From contig PQAK01000168.1 in NCBI GenBank assembly GCA_003105225.1, forward strand, positions 1,890-22,809: 20,920 nt of DNA, written 5' to 3'. A model generated the notes under the pieces. It was not told where the DNA came from, searched no databases, and worked only from the letters and a program-made list of their open reading frames with translations. The position numbers and the translations under genes were made by a program. Below, in pieces: positions 6,253 through 14,986 of the stretch (positions are counted from its first letter, which is position 1; each line of letters starts with the position of its first letter). Source of the stretch: Deltaproteobacteria bacterium (GTDB lineage: Bacteria > Desulfobacterota > Deferrimicrobia > Deferrimicrobiales > Deferrimicrobiaceae).

Positions 6253-6891
6253 ATGAACCCCTTATCCCTCCCGAGGCGGGAAAGGGAGAAATTGCGGCAA
6301 CGCGAGGACATGCTCGCCGCCGCGCTCGAACTGTTCTCCCAAAAGGGATACCACAACGTTTCCATGCACGAGATCGCCTTGAAGGCCGAGTTCGCCATCG
6401 GAACGCTTTACAAGTTCTTCAGGAACAAGGAAGACCTCTACAAGGCCCTCGTGCTGGAGCAGTCCGACCGGTTCCACGATGCCTTCGAGCGTGCGATCGA
6501 AACCCCGGGCGACGAGGTCGAAATCCTGCGCCACTATGTCCGGACCAAGGGGGAAATGTTCCGCGCGAACCTGCCCTTCATTCGTCTCTACATCGCCGAA
6601 AGCAGGGGGGTGGGCTACAACATCAAGGCGGGCCTGACCGACGAAGTGCGAAAACGCCATTACGAATTCCTGGAACGGCTGGCGCTGGTTTTCGACAGCG
6701 GGATCCGGAGGAACCGGTTCAGGAAGGTCGCCAGTCCCTACCAGCTCGCCGTCGCGCTGGACACCGTCGTCAATGCGTTTCTCCTTCTCTGGATCGAAGC
6801 GCCCGAGCTCCATCCCTACCAGGACACCGAGAATGCCGTCCTGGACATCTTCTTCGAGGGATTGATCGCGCGCGATTTCGCGCAGGAATAG
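6253..6891 (+). CDS. TetR-family transcriptional regulator
   Basis: This 212-residue protein is a one-component repressor of the AcrR/TetR type. The N-terminal helix-turn-helix spans about residues 14-62: REDMLAAALELFSQKGYHNV, then SMHEIALKAEFAIGTLYKFF with the hallmark GTLYKFFRNKEDLY recognition region. The remaining all-helical domain binds a ligand that cannot be predicted. The start follows a GGGGGAGGGTCGGCCG stretch. It is the first gene of an efflux cluster, co-oriented with it and only 48 bases from the adaptor gene, so it probably controls its own expression and that of the whole operon. A palindrome over its promoter start site is the likely operator. A second small inverted repeat, TCCGT-AA-ACGGA at 6895-6906, lies in the gap to the next gene. 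Confidence 0.94.
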   Translation: MNPLSLPRREREKLRQREDMLAAALELFSQKGYHNVSMHEIALKAEFAIGTLYKFFRNKEDLYKALVLEQSDRFHDAFERAIETPGDEVEILRHYVRTKGEMFRANLPFIRLYIAESRGVGYNIKAGLTDEVRKRHYEFLERLALVFDSGIRRNRFRKVASPYQLAVALDTVVNAFLLLWIEAPELHPYQDTENAVLDIFFEGLIARDFAQE

Positions 6892-6939
6892 AAATCCGTA
6901 AACGGAATACGCTCATCGACGGTACCTTGGGGGGGCCTG

Positions 6940-8166
6940 ATGCGAATCCACGATACCAGCCGTGAACCGCTCAAATGGATAGTGGCATGGATCGCTCTGG
7001 CGAGCGGTCTCCTGCCGGCAGGATGCAACAAGACGGACGGGAAGCAGACGGCGGCGCCGATCGCCCAGGAGGTCGCGACCGTGACGGTCCGGCCGCAGCA
7101 GGCGGTGCTGACCACCGAATTGCCCGGCCGAACCTCCGCGTACCGGATCGCAGAGGTCCGGCCCCAGGTCAACGGCATCATCCAGAAGCGCCTGTTCGTG
7201 GAAGGCTCCGAGGTGAAGGCCGGCCAGCTGCTCTACCAGATCGATCCCGCCCCGTTTCGCGCGGCGCTCGAGAACGCGATGGCCGCCCTCGGCAAGGCCG
7301 AGGCCAACCTGCCCGCGCTCCGGTCGAAGGCGGAGCGATACAAGGAAGCGCTCGTCGACAAGGCGGTCAGCCAGCAGGACTACGACGACGCGGCTTCCGC
7401 GATGAAGCAGTCCGAGGCCGATATCCAGTCCTGGAAGGCGATGGTCGATGCGGCGCGCATCAACCTGGGGTACACCCGGATCACCGCCCCCATCTCCGGA
7501 CGCATCGGCAAATCCAACGTGACGGAGGGCGCCCTGGCGACCGCGCATCAGCCCACGGCCCTGACGACCATCCAGCAGATGGACCCCATCCACGTGGATG
7601 TTTTTCAGGCAACCGCCGAACTGCTGCGCTTGAAGCGCCGGCTGGAGGACCGCCGCCTCACGACGACCGGATCCAAGCAGAACAAGGTCAAGCTCCTCCT
7701 GGAAGACGGTTCGGCCTATCCCATGGAAGGGACGCTTCAATTCCGCGACGTGTCGGTGGACCCGACGACCGGCTCCGTCATCCTGCGAATCGTCTTCCCG
7801 AACCCGAAAGGCACTCTCCTTCCGGGAATGTACGTCCGTGCCGTCGTGACGGAAGGCGTCAACGAGAAGGCCATCCTGATCCCTCAGCAGGCGGTTGCGC
7901 GCGACCCGAAGGGGAATCCCATGACGCTGATCGTGGACGGGTCCGGCAAGGTCACCCAACGGATGCTCAACCTTGACAGGGCCATCGGCGACAAATGGTT
8001 GGTCACCTCCGGCGTTGCGCCGGGCGACCGGGTGATCGTCGAGGGGATGCAGAAAGTGCGGCCCGGCGCCTCCGTGAAAGAAGTGCCCTTCGATGCCGGG
8101 GGGGAACCGGGCGCGAAATCGAAGAGCCCGACGCGTCCGGCCGGCGGAACGAGCGGGGGCAAGTGA
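6940..8166 (+). CDS. RND efflux periplasmic adaptor lipoprotein (AcrA/MexA-like)
   Basis: This 408-residue membrane-fusion protein bridges the inner-membrane pump and the outer-membrane channel. The signal peptide ends in a lipobox (LPAGC, Cys29), giving an inner-membrane-anchored lipoprotein. The domain order is normal. A beta-barrel and lipoyl first half comes at about 48-92 (PGRTSAYRIAEVRPQVNGII, then VEGSEVKAGQLLYQID). A helical hairpin follows at about 95-170 (AEANLPALRSKAERYKEALV), then the lipoyl return GYTRITAPISGRIGKSNVTEG. The beta-barrel and membrane-proximal parts include VDPTTGSVILRIVFPNP and LLPGMYVRAVVTEG. A low-complexity tail rich in Gly, Ser and Lys ends it. The ATG has a G6 run just upstream. 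Its TGA overlaps the ATG of the pump gene, indicating translational coupling. Confidence 0.95.
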   Translation: MRIHDTSREPLKWIVAWIALASGLLPAGCNKTDGKQTAAPIAQEVATVTVRPQQAVLTTELPGRTSAYRIAEVRPQVNGIIQKRLFVEGSEVKAGQLLYQIDPAPFRAALENAMAALGKAEANLPALRSKAERYKEALVDKAVSQQDYDDAASAMKQSEADIQSWKAMVDAARINLGYTRITAPISGRIGKSNVTEGALATAHQPTALTTIQQMDPIHVDVFQATAELLRLKRRLEDRRLTTTGSKQNKVKLLLEDGSAYPMEGTLQFRDVSVDPTTGSVILRIVFPNPKGTLLPGMYVRAVVTEGVNEKAILIPQQAVARDPKGNPMTLIVDGSGKVTQRMLNLDRAIGDKWLVTSGVAPGDRVIVEGMQKVRPGASVKEVPFDAGGEPGAKSKSPTRPAGGTSGGK

Positions 8167-11100
8167 TGCTGTCCCGATTCTTCCTGGACCGCCCGGTCTT
8201 CGCCTGGGTCATCGCCATCATCATGATGGTGGCGGGCGGCCTGGCGATCTACAATCTGCCCATCTCCCAGTATCCGCCCATCGCCCCGCCCTCCATCGCC
8301 ATCGACGCCTTCTACCCCGGCGCCTCCGCCGAAACCGTGGAAGACAGCGTGGTCCAGATCATCGAGCAGAAGATGACCGGGTTCGACAAGCTGCTGTACA
8401 TGTCCGCCACCAGCGACTCGTCCGGCGCCGGCAGGATCGAGCTGACCTTCGCCCCGGGGACCGACCCGGACCTCGCCTGGGCCCAGGTGCAGAACAAGCT
8501 CCAGCTCGCCATGGCGAGCCTGCCCGAGGTGGTGCAGCGCCAGGGCGTCAAGGTCAGCAAGTCCACCCGGAACTGGCTGATGATCGTGGGCCTGGTCTCG
8601 GAAGACGGCAGCATGGACACGTTCGACCTCGGCGACTACGCCCAGTCCAACCTGGAGAAGGTGCTGGCGCGGGTGCCCGGCGTGGGCGAAGTGGAGACCT
8701 TCAGCTCCCAGTACGCCATGCGGGTCTGGCTCGACCCCGACCAGCTGACCTCGTACCGCATGACCATGGACGACGTCATCAACGCCCTGCGCTCCTACAA
8801 CGTGGAAATTTCCGCGGGCCAGTTCGGCGGGGCGCCGGCGGTGAAGGGCCAGCGGTTGAACGCCTCCATCATCGTCCAGAACCTGCTCCGCACCCCGGAG
8901 GAGTTCGCGTCCATCCCCCTGCGGGTGAATCCCGACGGCTCCATCGTCCGCGTGCGGGACGTGGGGAGGACGGAGCTGGGCACCGAGCGCTACGGTTCCA
9001 ACGTGCTGTACAACGGCAAGCCCTCGGCCGCCCTCGCCGTCCGGCAGGCCGCCGGCGCCAACGCGCTGGAGACCGCGAGTGCCGTCAAGGCGAAATTGTC
9101 GGACCTGTCCCGGTTCTTCCCGCCCGGCATGAAGGTCATCTACCCGTACGACACGACGCCCTTCGTGAGGGTGGCCATCGACGAGGTGGTCAAGACCCTG
9201 TTCGAGGCGATCCTGCTGGTGTTCCTGGTGATGTACCTTTTCATGGGGAACATCCGGGCCACCCTGATCCCGACCATCGCCGTGCCGGTCGTGATCCTGG
9301 GGACCTTCGCCGTGCTGGGGCTTTTCGGGTTTTCCATCAACATGCTGACCATGTTCGCGATGGTGCTGGCGATCGGCCTGCTGGTGGACGACGCCATCGT
9401 GGTGGTGGAAAACGTGGAGCGGATCATGAGCGAGGAAGGGCTTCCGCCCCGGGAGGCCACCGCCAAGTCCATGGACCAGATCACCAGCGCCCTGATCGGC
9501 ATCGGGCTGGTGCTCTCGGCGGTGTTCGGCCCCATGGCCTTCTTCGGCGGCTCCACCGGCGTCATCTACCGCCAGTTTTCCGTGACCATCATCGCCTCCA
9601 TGCTCCTCTCGGTGGTGGTGGCCCTGATCCTGACGCCGGTCCTCTGCGCCTCGCTCCTCAAGCCGGTGCACAAGGGGGAGGAGCCCGCCGAGACGGGCCT
9701 CCCCTTCCTCCGGCCCTTTTTCCATTGGTTCGACCGCATGTTTTTACAGGCCAGGGACGTATACCTGCGGATCGTCGGCTATGCCCTTGCGCGGAAGGTC
9801 CGTTTCCTCCTGGGTTTCATGGTGATCGCGGCGGCCCTGGGACTGCTGTTCCAGCGAATGCCCACCGCCTATCTCCCCGACGAGGACCAGGGCACGATGT
9901 ACGCACAGGTGCTGCTGCCGGCGGGTTCGACGCTGGAGCAGACCGAGCAGGTCATGGGACAGGTCCGGCGCTACTTCGAGGAGCATGAAAAGGGAGCGGT
10001 GGAATCCGTCTTCACGATCGCCGGGCGCGGCTTTGCCGGCGTGGCGCAGAACTCGGGATTCGCTTTCATCAAGCTCAGGGACTGGGAGCTGCGCAACCGG
10101 CCGGACCTGAGGGTGACCGCCGTGGTGGCCCGCGCGTCGAAGGAGATCTCGAAGATCCGGAATGCAAGGGCGTTCGTGTTCCCGCCGCCGTCGGTGGTCG
10201 AGCTGGGCCAGTCGGGCGGGTTCGACTTCCAATTGCAGGACCGCGGCGGGCTGGGCCACGACGCGTTGATGGCGGCCCGCAATCAGCTGCTCGACATGGC
10301 CGCTCGCGACCCGAGGCTTTCCCGGGTCCGGCCCAACGGCCTGGAAGATGTGCCCGAATACCGGATCGACGTGGATTGGGAAAAAGCCGGCGCCCTGGGG
10401 GTCCCCATCGGCTCCATCCACAACACCATCTCGGCGTCGTTCGGCAGCGCCTACGTCAACGACTTCATCCAGGGAGGACGGGTCAAGCGGGTGTTCGTAC
10501 AGGCGGACGCTTCCTACCGGAGGCTGCCGACCGACCTGGAGCGGCTCTACGTTCGCAACAACGAGGGCAAGATGACGCCTTTCTCCGCATTCGCCCTGGG
10601 ACATTGGGACTACGGGCCTCCGCAGCTGCGGCGCTACAACGCCTTCCCGTCGATCAACATCTGGGGGGAGGCGCCGCAGGGCAAGAGCTCGGGAGAGGCG
10701 ATGCAAGCCATGGAAGAGATCGCCGAAAAGCTGCCGCGGGGGATCTCCTTCGACTGGAGCGGGATCTCCTACCAGGAGCGGTTGGCCGGTTCCCAGGCGC
10801 CCGTGCTGTACGCCTTCTCCATCTTCGTGATCTTCCTGTGCCTGGCGGCCCTCTACGAGAGCTGGCCGATTCCCATCTCGATCCTGCTGGCCCTGCCCCT
10901 GGGAGCCATCGGCGGCGTGATCGCCACGACGCTCCGCGGGCTTCCCAACGACGTCTATTTCCAGATCGGGCTGCTGACCACCCTGGGCCTGACCACCAAG
11001 AACGCCATCCTGATCGTCCAGTTCGCCAAGGCCCGCGTGGAGGAAGGGATGGGGCTGATCGAGGCGACGCTGGAAGGGGCGAAACTGAGGCTGCGCCCCA

Positions 11101-11345
11101 TCGTCATGACCTCGCTGGCCTTCGGATTCGGGGTCCTGCCGCTGGCTTTCGCGAGCGGGGCGGGCGCCGGCGCGCAAAAGGCCATCGGCACCGGGGTGCT
11201 GGGGGGTATGGTCACCGCCACCTTCCTGGTGGCGATCTATGCGCCGCTCTTCTACGTGCTGATCGAAATGACCCTCGGCAGGCGGCGGGCGCGCCAGGCG
11301 GCGAAAAGCGAGGAAATCGCTCCGTCGGGGGTACCGGCGAAATGA
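8166..11345 (+). CDS. RND multidrug efflux pump, HAE-1 family (AcrB/MexB-like)
   Basis: A 1059-residue inner-membrane proton antiporter that exports hydrophobic or amphipathic compounds as a trimer. It begins MLSRFFLDRPVFAWVIAIIM, the canonical N-terminus. The proton-relay residues are intact: Asp408-Asp409 in GLLVDDAIVVVENVERIM (fourth transmembrane helix) and Lys945 in TTKNAILIVQFAK. Two large periplasmic loops (about 30-330 and 560-870) contain the pore and docking domains, with the usual GGSTGVIYRQFSVTIIASM and PTAYLPDEDQGTMYAQV segments. Length is normal and no frameshift is visible. The start overlaps the adaptor stop (TGATG), and its own stop overlaps the next ATG (ATGA). Substrates cannot be deduced. 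Very long open frames antisense to this gene are composition artefacts. Confidence 0.97.
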   Translation: MLSRFFLDRPVFAWVIAIIMMVAGGLAIYNLPISQYPPIAPPSIAIDAFYPGASAETVEDSVVQIIEQKMTGFDKLLYMSATSDSSGAGRIELTFAPGTDPDLAWAQVQNKLQLAMASLPEVVQRQGVKVSKSTRNWLMIVGLVSEDGSMDTFDLGDYAQSNLEKVLARVPGVGEVETFSSQYAMRVWLDPDQLTSYRMTMDDVINALRSYNVEISAGQFGGAPAVKGQRLNASIIVQNLLRTPEEFASIPLRVNPDGSIVRVRDVGRTELGTERYGSNVLYNGKPSAALAVRQAAGANALETASAVKAKLSDLSRFFPPGMKVIYPYDTTPFVRVAIDEVVKTLFEAILLVFLVMYLFMGNIRATLIPTIAVPVVILGTFAVLGLFGFSINMLTMFAMVLAIGLLVDDAIVVVENVERIMSEEGLPPREATAKSMDQITSALIGIGLVLSAVFGPMAFFGGSTGVIYRQFSVTIIASMLLSVVVALILTPVLCASLLKPVHKGEEPAETGLPFLRPFFHWFDRMFLQARDVYLRIVGYALARKVRFLLGFMVIAAALGLLFQRMPTAYLPDEDQGTMYAQVLLPAGSTLEQTEQVMGQVRRYFEEHEKGAVESVFTIAGRGFAGVAQNSGFAFIKLRDWELRNRPDLRVTAVVARASKEISKIRNARAFVFPPPSVVELGQSGGFDFQLQDRGGLGHDALMAARNQLLDMAARDPRLSRVRPNGLEDVPEYRIDVDWEKAGALGVPIGSIHNTISASFGSAYVNDFIQGGRVKRVFVQADASYRRLPTDLERLYVRNNEGKMTPFSAFALGHWDYGPPQLRRYNAFPSINIWGEAPQGKSSGEAMQAMEEIAEKLPRGISFDWSGISYQERLAGSQAPVLYAFSIFVIFLCLAALYESWPIPISILLALPLGAIGGVIATTLRGLPNDVYFQIGLLTTLGLTTKNAILIVQFAKARVEEGMGLIEATLEGAKLRLRPIVMTSLAFGFGVLPLAFASGAGAGAQKAIGTGVLGGMVTATFLVAIYAPLFYVLIEMTLGRRRARQAAKSEEIAPSGVPAK

Positions 11346-12760
11346 ACAAGAACCTCTTTCTCCTCCCGGTCGGCATTTCCGTCTTCCTGTGGGGATGCGC
11401 CCTGGCGCCGAAATACACGCGTCCCGAAGCGCCGGTCCCCGCGGACTGGCCGAAGGGACCCGCATACGGGGAACCCGTGACCGCGGAGGGCGCTCCGGAG
11501 CCCCGGGCCGCCGCGGACCTGAAGTGGCGGGAATTCTTCACCGATCGAAGGCTTCAAGAGGTCATCGGGATGGCGTTGCACAACAACCGGGACTTGAGAC
11601 TTGCCGCCATGAACGTGGAAAGGGCGCGCGGCCTCTACGGCATTCAGCGGGCGGAGCTGTTCCCGGCAGTCGAAGCGGTCGGCAGCGGCCTCAAGCAACG
11701 CGTGCCCGGCGACCTTTCCAACCGCGGGAACGCATCGACCTCGGAGCGATACGACGTCAATCTCAGCGTCTTCTCCTGGGAGATCGACTTTTTCGGGCGC
11801 ATCCGCAGCCTGAAGGATCGGGCGCTGGAGGAATACCTGGCCACGGAGCAGGCCCACCGAAGCGCACGGATCCTGCTCGTGTCCGAAGTCGCGCGCGCGT
11901 ACCTGGTCCTGGCCGCCGACAGGGAAAATCTCACATTGGCCGAGTCCACCCTCGATACCCAGAAGGCCGCCTACGACCTGGTCCGGCGGCGCGGCGACCT
12001 GGGGCTCGCATCCGAGCTGGATCTCCGCCGGGCGCAAACGAGCGTGGATGCGGCGCGGGCCGACGTCGCCCGCTTCCTGCAGCTGGTCGCCCAGGACGAG
12101 AACGCCTTGGGCCTGCTGGCCGGCTCCCCGGTGCCGGGCGAGTTCCTGCCCGCGGACCTGGGCAGCGTGAGCCCTCCCGAACCGGTTTCGCCGGGCCTGT
12201 CTTCCGAAGTGCTGCTGCGCCGGCCCGACATCCTGGCGGCGGAACATCAGCTGAAGGGGGCCTACGCCAACATCGGCGCGGCACGCGCGGCATTCTTTCC
12301 CAGCATCTCCCTGACCGCGGCGGCGGGAACGGCAAGTAGCGAGCTCTCCGGACTCTTCGGATCCGGTTCGGGCGCCTGGACGTTCTCTCCCCGGGCCGTC
12401 CTGCCGATCTTCGATGCCCGCATCTGGCCCGCGCTCGCGGTGAGCAAGGTGGACCGGGAAATCGCCGTCGCGCAGTACGAGCGGGCGATCCAGACCGCCT
12501 TCCGGGAAGTGGCCGACGCCCTCGCCGTGCGGGGCACGGTGGACCGGCAGATCTCGGCGCAGCAATCCCTGGTCGATGCGAACGCGGAAACCTACCGGCT
12601 GTCCAACGTGCGGTACACCAAGGGAATCTCCGACTACCTCGGGGTCCTCGATGCGCAACGATCCCTCTACGCCGCGCAGCAGGGCCTGATCGCGGTCCGC
12701 CTCTCGGGCATCGCCAACCAGGTGAGGCTGTACGAGGTACTGGGAGGAGGAGGCGACTAA
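11342..12760 (+). CDS. Outer-membrane efflux factor lipoprotein (OprM/NodT family)
   Basis: This 472-residue protein forms the trimeric outer-membrane channel through which the RND pump discharges. The signal peptide ends in FLWGC (Cys19 lipidated), followed by the typical start of the mature protein, ALAPKYTRPEAPVPADW. Two OEP repeats are visible. The first runs at about 65-260, with WREFFTDRRLQEVIGMAL and NNRDLRLAAMNVERARGLYG. The second runs at about 280-465, with EVLLRRPDILAAEHQLKGAY and AARAAFFPSISLTAAAG. Family marks include FSWEIDFFGRIRSLKDRA and the closing YLGVLDAQRSLYAAQQGL. It overlaps the pump stop by 4 bases and ends 1 base before the MFS gene. It is the dedicated partner of the pump, and may also be available to the MFS transporter. 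Confidence 0.96.
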   Translation: MNKNLFLLPVGISVFLWGCALAPKYTRPEAPVPADWPKGPAYGEPVTAEGAPEPRAAADLKWREFFTDRRLQEVIGMALHNNRDLRLAAMNVERARGLYGIQRAELFPAVEAVGSGLKQRVPGDLSNRGNASTSERYDVNLSVFSWEIDFFGRIRSLKDRALEEYLATEQAHRSARILLVSEVARAYLVLAADRENLTLAESTLDTQKAAYDLVRRRGDLGLASELDLRRAQTSVDAARADVARFLQLVAQDENALGLLAGSPVPGEFLPADLGSVSPPEPVSPGLSSEVLLRRPDILAAEHQLKGAYANIGAARAAFFPSISLTAAAGTASSELSGLFGSGSGAWTFSPRAVLPIFDARIWPALAVSKVDREIAVAQYERAIQTAFREVADALAVRGTVDRQISAQQSLVDANAETYRLSNVRYTKGISDYLGVLDAQRSLYAAQQGLIAVRLSGIANQVRLYEVLGGGGD

Positions 12761-12761
12761 C

Positions 12762-14237
12762 TTGGAGAGCGACAAGGGGGGCGCCGGCATCCTGGTGCTC
12801 CTGTCCGTAAGCCTCGGAACCCTCATGTCCGCGCTCGATGCCAGCGTGGTCAACACGGTGCTTCCCGTCATCCGGGCGGATTATCACGTCCCCGTCGAGG
12901 TGATCCAATGGGTCTCGACGACGTACCTGCTGGTCATGGGGTCGCTGCTTCTCACGTTCGGGCGCCTGGGGGACCTGCGGGGTCAAAAACGTGTTTATCT
13001 TGCCGGGCTTGCGGTTTTTGTTCCGGCATCGGTCGGATGCGGGATCGCCCCGTCGGTGGAGATGCTCATCGCCGCCCGGGTCCTCCAGGGAATCGGTGCC
13101 GCCATCGTGGTCTCCAATGCCCCCGCGATCCTCATCGGAAGCGTGCACCCTGCCCGGATGGGGCAGTTTCTGGGACTCCAGGCCGCCATCACCTCCATCG
13201 GGCTTGCCCTGGGGCCCTCCCTGGGAGGATGGCTCACGGACCAATGGGGGTGGCGGACGATCTTCTTCATCAACGTCCCCATCGGTCTTGCCGCATTCGC
13301 CATCGGCATCCGGCGCATCCCGGAAGGGAAATACCTGAAGCCTCGCGAGGAGACGTTCGACCGGATCGGCGCCCTGCTGTTCCTCGGGGCGTTCCTCAGC
13401 CTGCAAGTCGCGTTGAGCCGAGGGAATGACTGGGGATGGCTCGCGGCGCCGACCCTCGGCGTCTTCGCCGGTTGTGCCGCTCTTGCGTTCCTCTTCCTGC
13501 GCCAGGAGACGATCGCGAAATCCCCCATGCTGCATCTGCCGCTTTTCAGGATCCGCATATTCACATTTTCGGTGGGAAGCGCCCTGGCGAATTACATCTG
13601 CATGGCGAGCGTGCTCTTCCTGGTCCCCTTCTATCTCATCCAGGGACGAGGATTTTCGGCAACCCGGGCGGGGATCGTCATGACGGCCCAGTTCCTCTCG
13701 ATGGTCGTGGCCGCTCCCATCAGCGGAAGGATAGCGGATCGCGTAGGTTCCCGCCTCCCCGCAACGATCGGCATGGCGGTCCTGGCGGCCGGACTTTTCC
13801 TCCTTTCCGCCATGGACGGGGATTCCTCCCTTCCTTTCGTGGTGCTCGGACTTGTGGTGACGGGGGTCGGGGTATCGATTTTCGCCACGCCCAACAACAG
13901 CGCAATGCTCGGGGCGGCGCCGGAGGGAAGGAAGGGGATCGCTTCCGGGATCCTTGCCACATCGCGGCTGCTGGGCATGGCCACCGGCTTCAGTTTCGCA
14001 GGTGCGGTCCTCGCCGGCATCGCCGGCGGTCGATCGGGGCAGGGCATCCCCCCGCAACTGGTCTTCAAGGCGATCCATATCGGGTTCCTTGCGGCCGGAT
14101 CGATGGCATTGGCGGGGACCGCCCTCACGGCGGCGCGAAGCGAGGGAAACGCCACGCGGCAATGCTCCGGGAAAACGATCCCGGACGAAAACCGCGCCGG
14201 CGGCAAGGACGAAATCGCAGGTCAAGCGACGACCTGA
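12762..14237 (+). CDS. MFS multidrug transporter, DHA2 (EmrB/QacA) family, 14 helices
   Basis: A 491-residue inner-membrane proton-drug antiporter. The start is a TTG at 12762, one base after the outer-membrane-factor stop and behind GGAGGAGG; no ATG gives a full first helix. Motifs are MSALDASVVNTVLPVI (motif D1 of first helix), FGRLGDLRGQKRVYLAG (motif A), RVLQGIGAAIVV (motif B) and GLALGPSLGGWLTDQWGWR (motif C), followed by a central pair of helices and a second half of normal length. About 14 hydrophobic segments can be counted, which fits DHA2. EmrB-like proteins of this family usually work with an EmrA adaptor, but none is encoded next to it here. It is the last gene of the operon, and its C-terminal 30 residues are hydrophilic and probably disordered. 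Confidence 0.93.
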   Translation: MESDKGGAGILVLLSVSLGTLMSALDASVVNTVLPVIRADYHVPVEVIQWVSTTYLLVMGSLLLTFGRLGDLRGQKRVYLAGLAVFVPASVGCGIAPSVEMLIAARVLQGIGAAIVVSNAPAILIGSVHPARMGQFLGLQAAITSIGLALGPSLGGWLTDQWGWRTIFFINVPIGLAAFAIGIRRIPEGKYLKPREETFDRIGALLFLGAFLSLQVALSRGNDWGWLAAPTLGVFAGCAALAFLFLRQETIAKSPMLHLPLFRIRIFTFSVGSALANYICMASVLFLVPFYLIQGRGFSATRAGIVMTAQFLSMVVAAPISGRIADRVGSRLPATIGMAVLAAGLFLLSAMDGDSSLPFVVLGLVVTGVGVSIFATPNNSAMLGAAPEGRKGIASGILATSRLLGMATGFSFAGAVLAGIAGGRSGQGIPPQLVFKAIHIGFLAAGSMALAGTALTAARSEGNATRQCSGKTIPDENRAGGKDEIAGQATT

Positions 14238-14272
14238 GGAAGGGTTCGAGGCTCGAACCCACGCCTCTTCCT
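14237..14272. terminator. Two-level hairpin between convergent genes
   Basis: The inner inverted repeat GGGTTCGAG (14242-14250) and CTCGAACCC (14252-14260) is perfect around one base, so the real loop would be a few bases. Outer arms AGGAAG (14237-14242) and CTTCCT (14267-14272) enclose it. It starts at the stop codon of the MFS gene and lies 24 bases from the stop of the minus-strand gene, the expected place for a shared terminator. A T-run is absent. Confidence 0.5.
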
Positions 14273-14295
14273 ATCTTATGGCGACGGAGCAGGCG

Positions 14296-14805
14296 CTACT
14301 TCCATTCGGTACCGGTGAAGTCAAAGTACGAATCGTTACCGGTTTTAGGGGAACCGAGACGTTCCCCCTTGCCGGTGCCTTTCCCTTTCGTTCCCGCATA
14401 CTTCCCCGTTCCGCCGGTCATTTCATACGGCCCTTCGAATAATGTCCTTTTCCCTCCATCTACCGGTGTCATGGTTCCACTGCTCTTATAATTCTGCGTC
14501 GATCCGTCCTGGAAGATGACAACCGTATATGCGGTATAGGTGCCCTTCCCGTTGACAGCATCAAAATAAACGGTGGCCATCCTCGTCGCGACCTGCCCGC
14601 TGGCAGGCCCCTTTGTGAAAAAAAACAAACCGGGCTGTTGCACGACTCCCACGAAATGTCCCGGAACGTCGCCCACTTCAATCGCTTCCGTCTTTTGGGC
14701 ATGGTAGACAACCCGCCCTGCAACCTCGTCGGCCGCCTGGGTTATCGGTACGAGAAACACCGTCATGAAAAGTACCGCCACAATCCCTGTCGTCCATCGC
14801 ATCAT
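14296..14805 (-). CDS. Exported beta-rich protein of unknown function (169 aa)
   Basis: The start at 14805 sits behind AAAGGAGGAGG. The protein has a signal peptide (MMRWTTGIVAVLFMTVFLVP, cleavage likely after ITQA), so it is periplasmic or secreted. The mature part is beta-strand-rich and full of Gly and Thr: FVGVVQQPGLFFFTKG, GKGTYTAYTVVIFQDGSTQN and KSSGTMTPVDGGKRTLFEGP, then EMTGGTGKYAGTKGKGTGKG. The last stretch resembles the GTGKYAGA-type repeat of allene-oxide-cyclase-like or dirigent-like eight-stranded barrels, and it ends SYFDFTGTEWK. That fold match is my inference from pattern alone. No catalytic residues are recognisable and there are no cysteines. It is divergent from the Crp-family gene, with an inverted-repeat-rich promoter region between them, so it may be a target of that regulator. 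Confidence 0.82.
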   Translation of the reverse strand: MMRWTTGIVAVLFMTVFLVPITQAADEVAGRVVYHAQKTEAIEVGDVPGHFVGVVQQPGLFFFTKGPASGQVATRMATVYFDAVNGKGTYTAYTVVIFQDGSTQNYKSSGTMTPVDGGKRTLFEGPYEMTGGTGKYAGTKGKGTGKGERLGSPKTGNDSYFDFTGTEWK

Positions 14806-14842
14806 CGCCTCCTCCTTTCCTGCACCGGTTTTCTTTCAGGCC

Positions 14843-14870
14843 AACGTACGACGTTTGCCCGGTGACCGGG
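14843..14870. promoter_or_regulatory. Two adjacent inverted repeats in the divergent promoter region
   Basis: AACGT-ACG-ACGTT (14843-14855) and CCCGGT-G-ACCGGG (14858-14870) both have perfect arms and stand two bases apart. A third, looser pair TTCAC-N9-GTGAA follows at 14881-14899. They lie 38 to 94 bases upstream of the secreted-protein ATG and well upstream of the Crp-family gene. Binding proteins are unknown. Confidence 0.4.
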
Positions 14871-14915
14871 TATGAAATGCTTCACCGCGGGGGTGTGAAA
14901 TTTCCTCCGGGGAAT

Positions 14916-14944
14916 TTGACCGACCTGGAAGGCGATGGTACGCT
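14916..14944 (+). promoter_or_regulatory. Candidate promoter of the Crp-family gene
   Basis: TTGACC (5 of 6 consensus) at 14916-14921 is followed after 17 bp by TACGCT (3 of 6, with A2 and T6 correct). The predicted transcript would begin near 14951. That leaves almost no leader for a GTG start at 14954 but a normal leader for the ATG at 14987. Confidence 0.4.
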
Positions 14945-14986
14945 TCTTACCCGGTGTCCAATCTTTCGTCCCGGGACTCGAGGGCC

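Noticed and set aside
7884..11465. Very long open frames antisense to the RND pump (about 613 and 573 residues)
   Set aside because: They are rich in Gly, Arg, His and Asp, mirror the codons of the pump gene, have no ribosome sites and no family features. They result from the GC-rich third-position bias.
14237..14280. tRNA T-arm-like sequence (GGGTTCGAGCC on the minus strand)
   Set aside because: The T-stem does not pair properly and no anticodon arm, D-arm or acceptor stem is present nearby. The sequence is explained by a hairpin between convergent genes.
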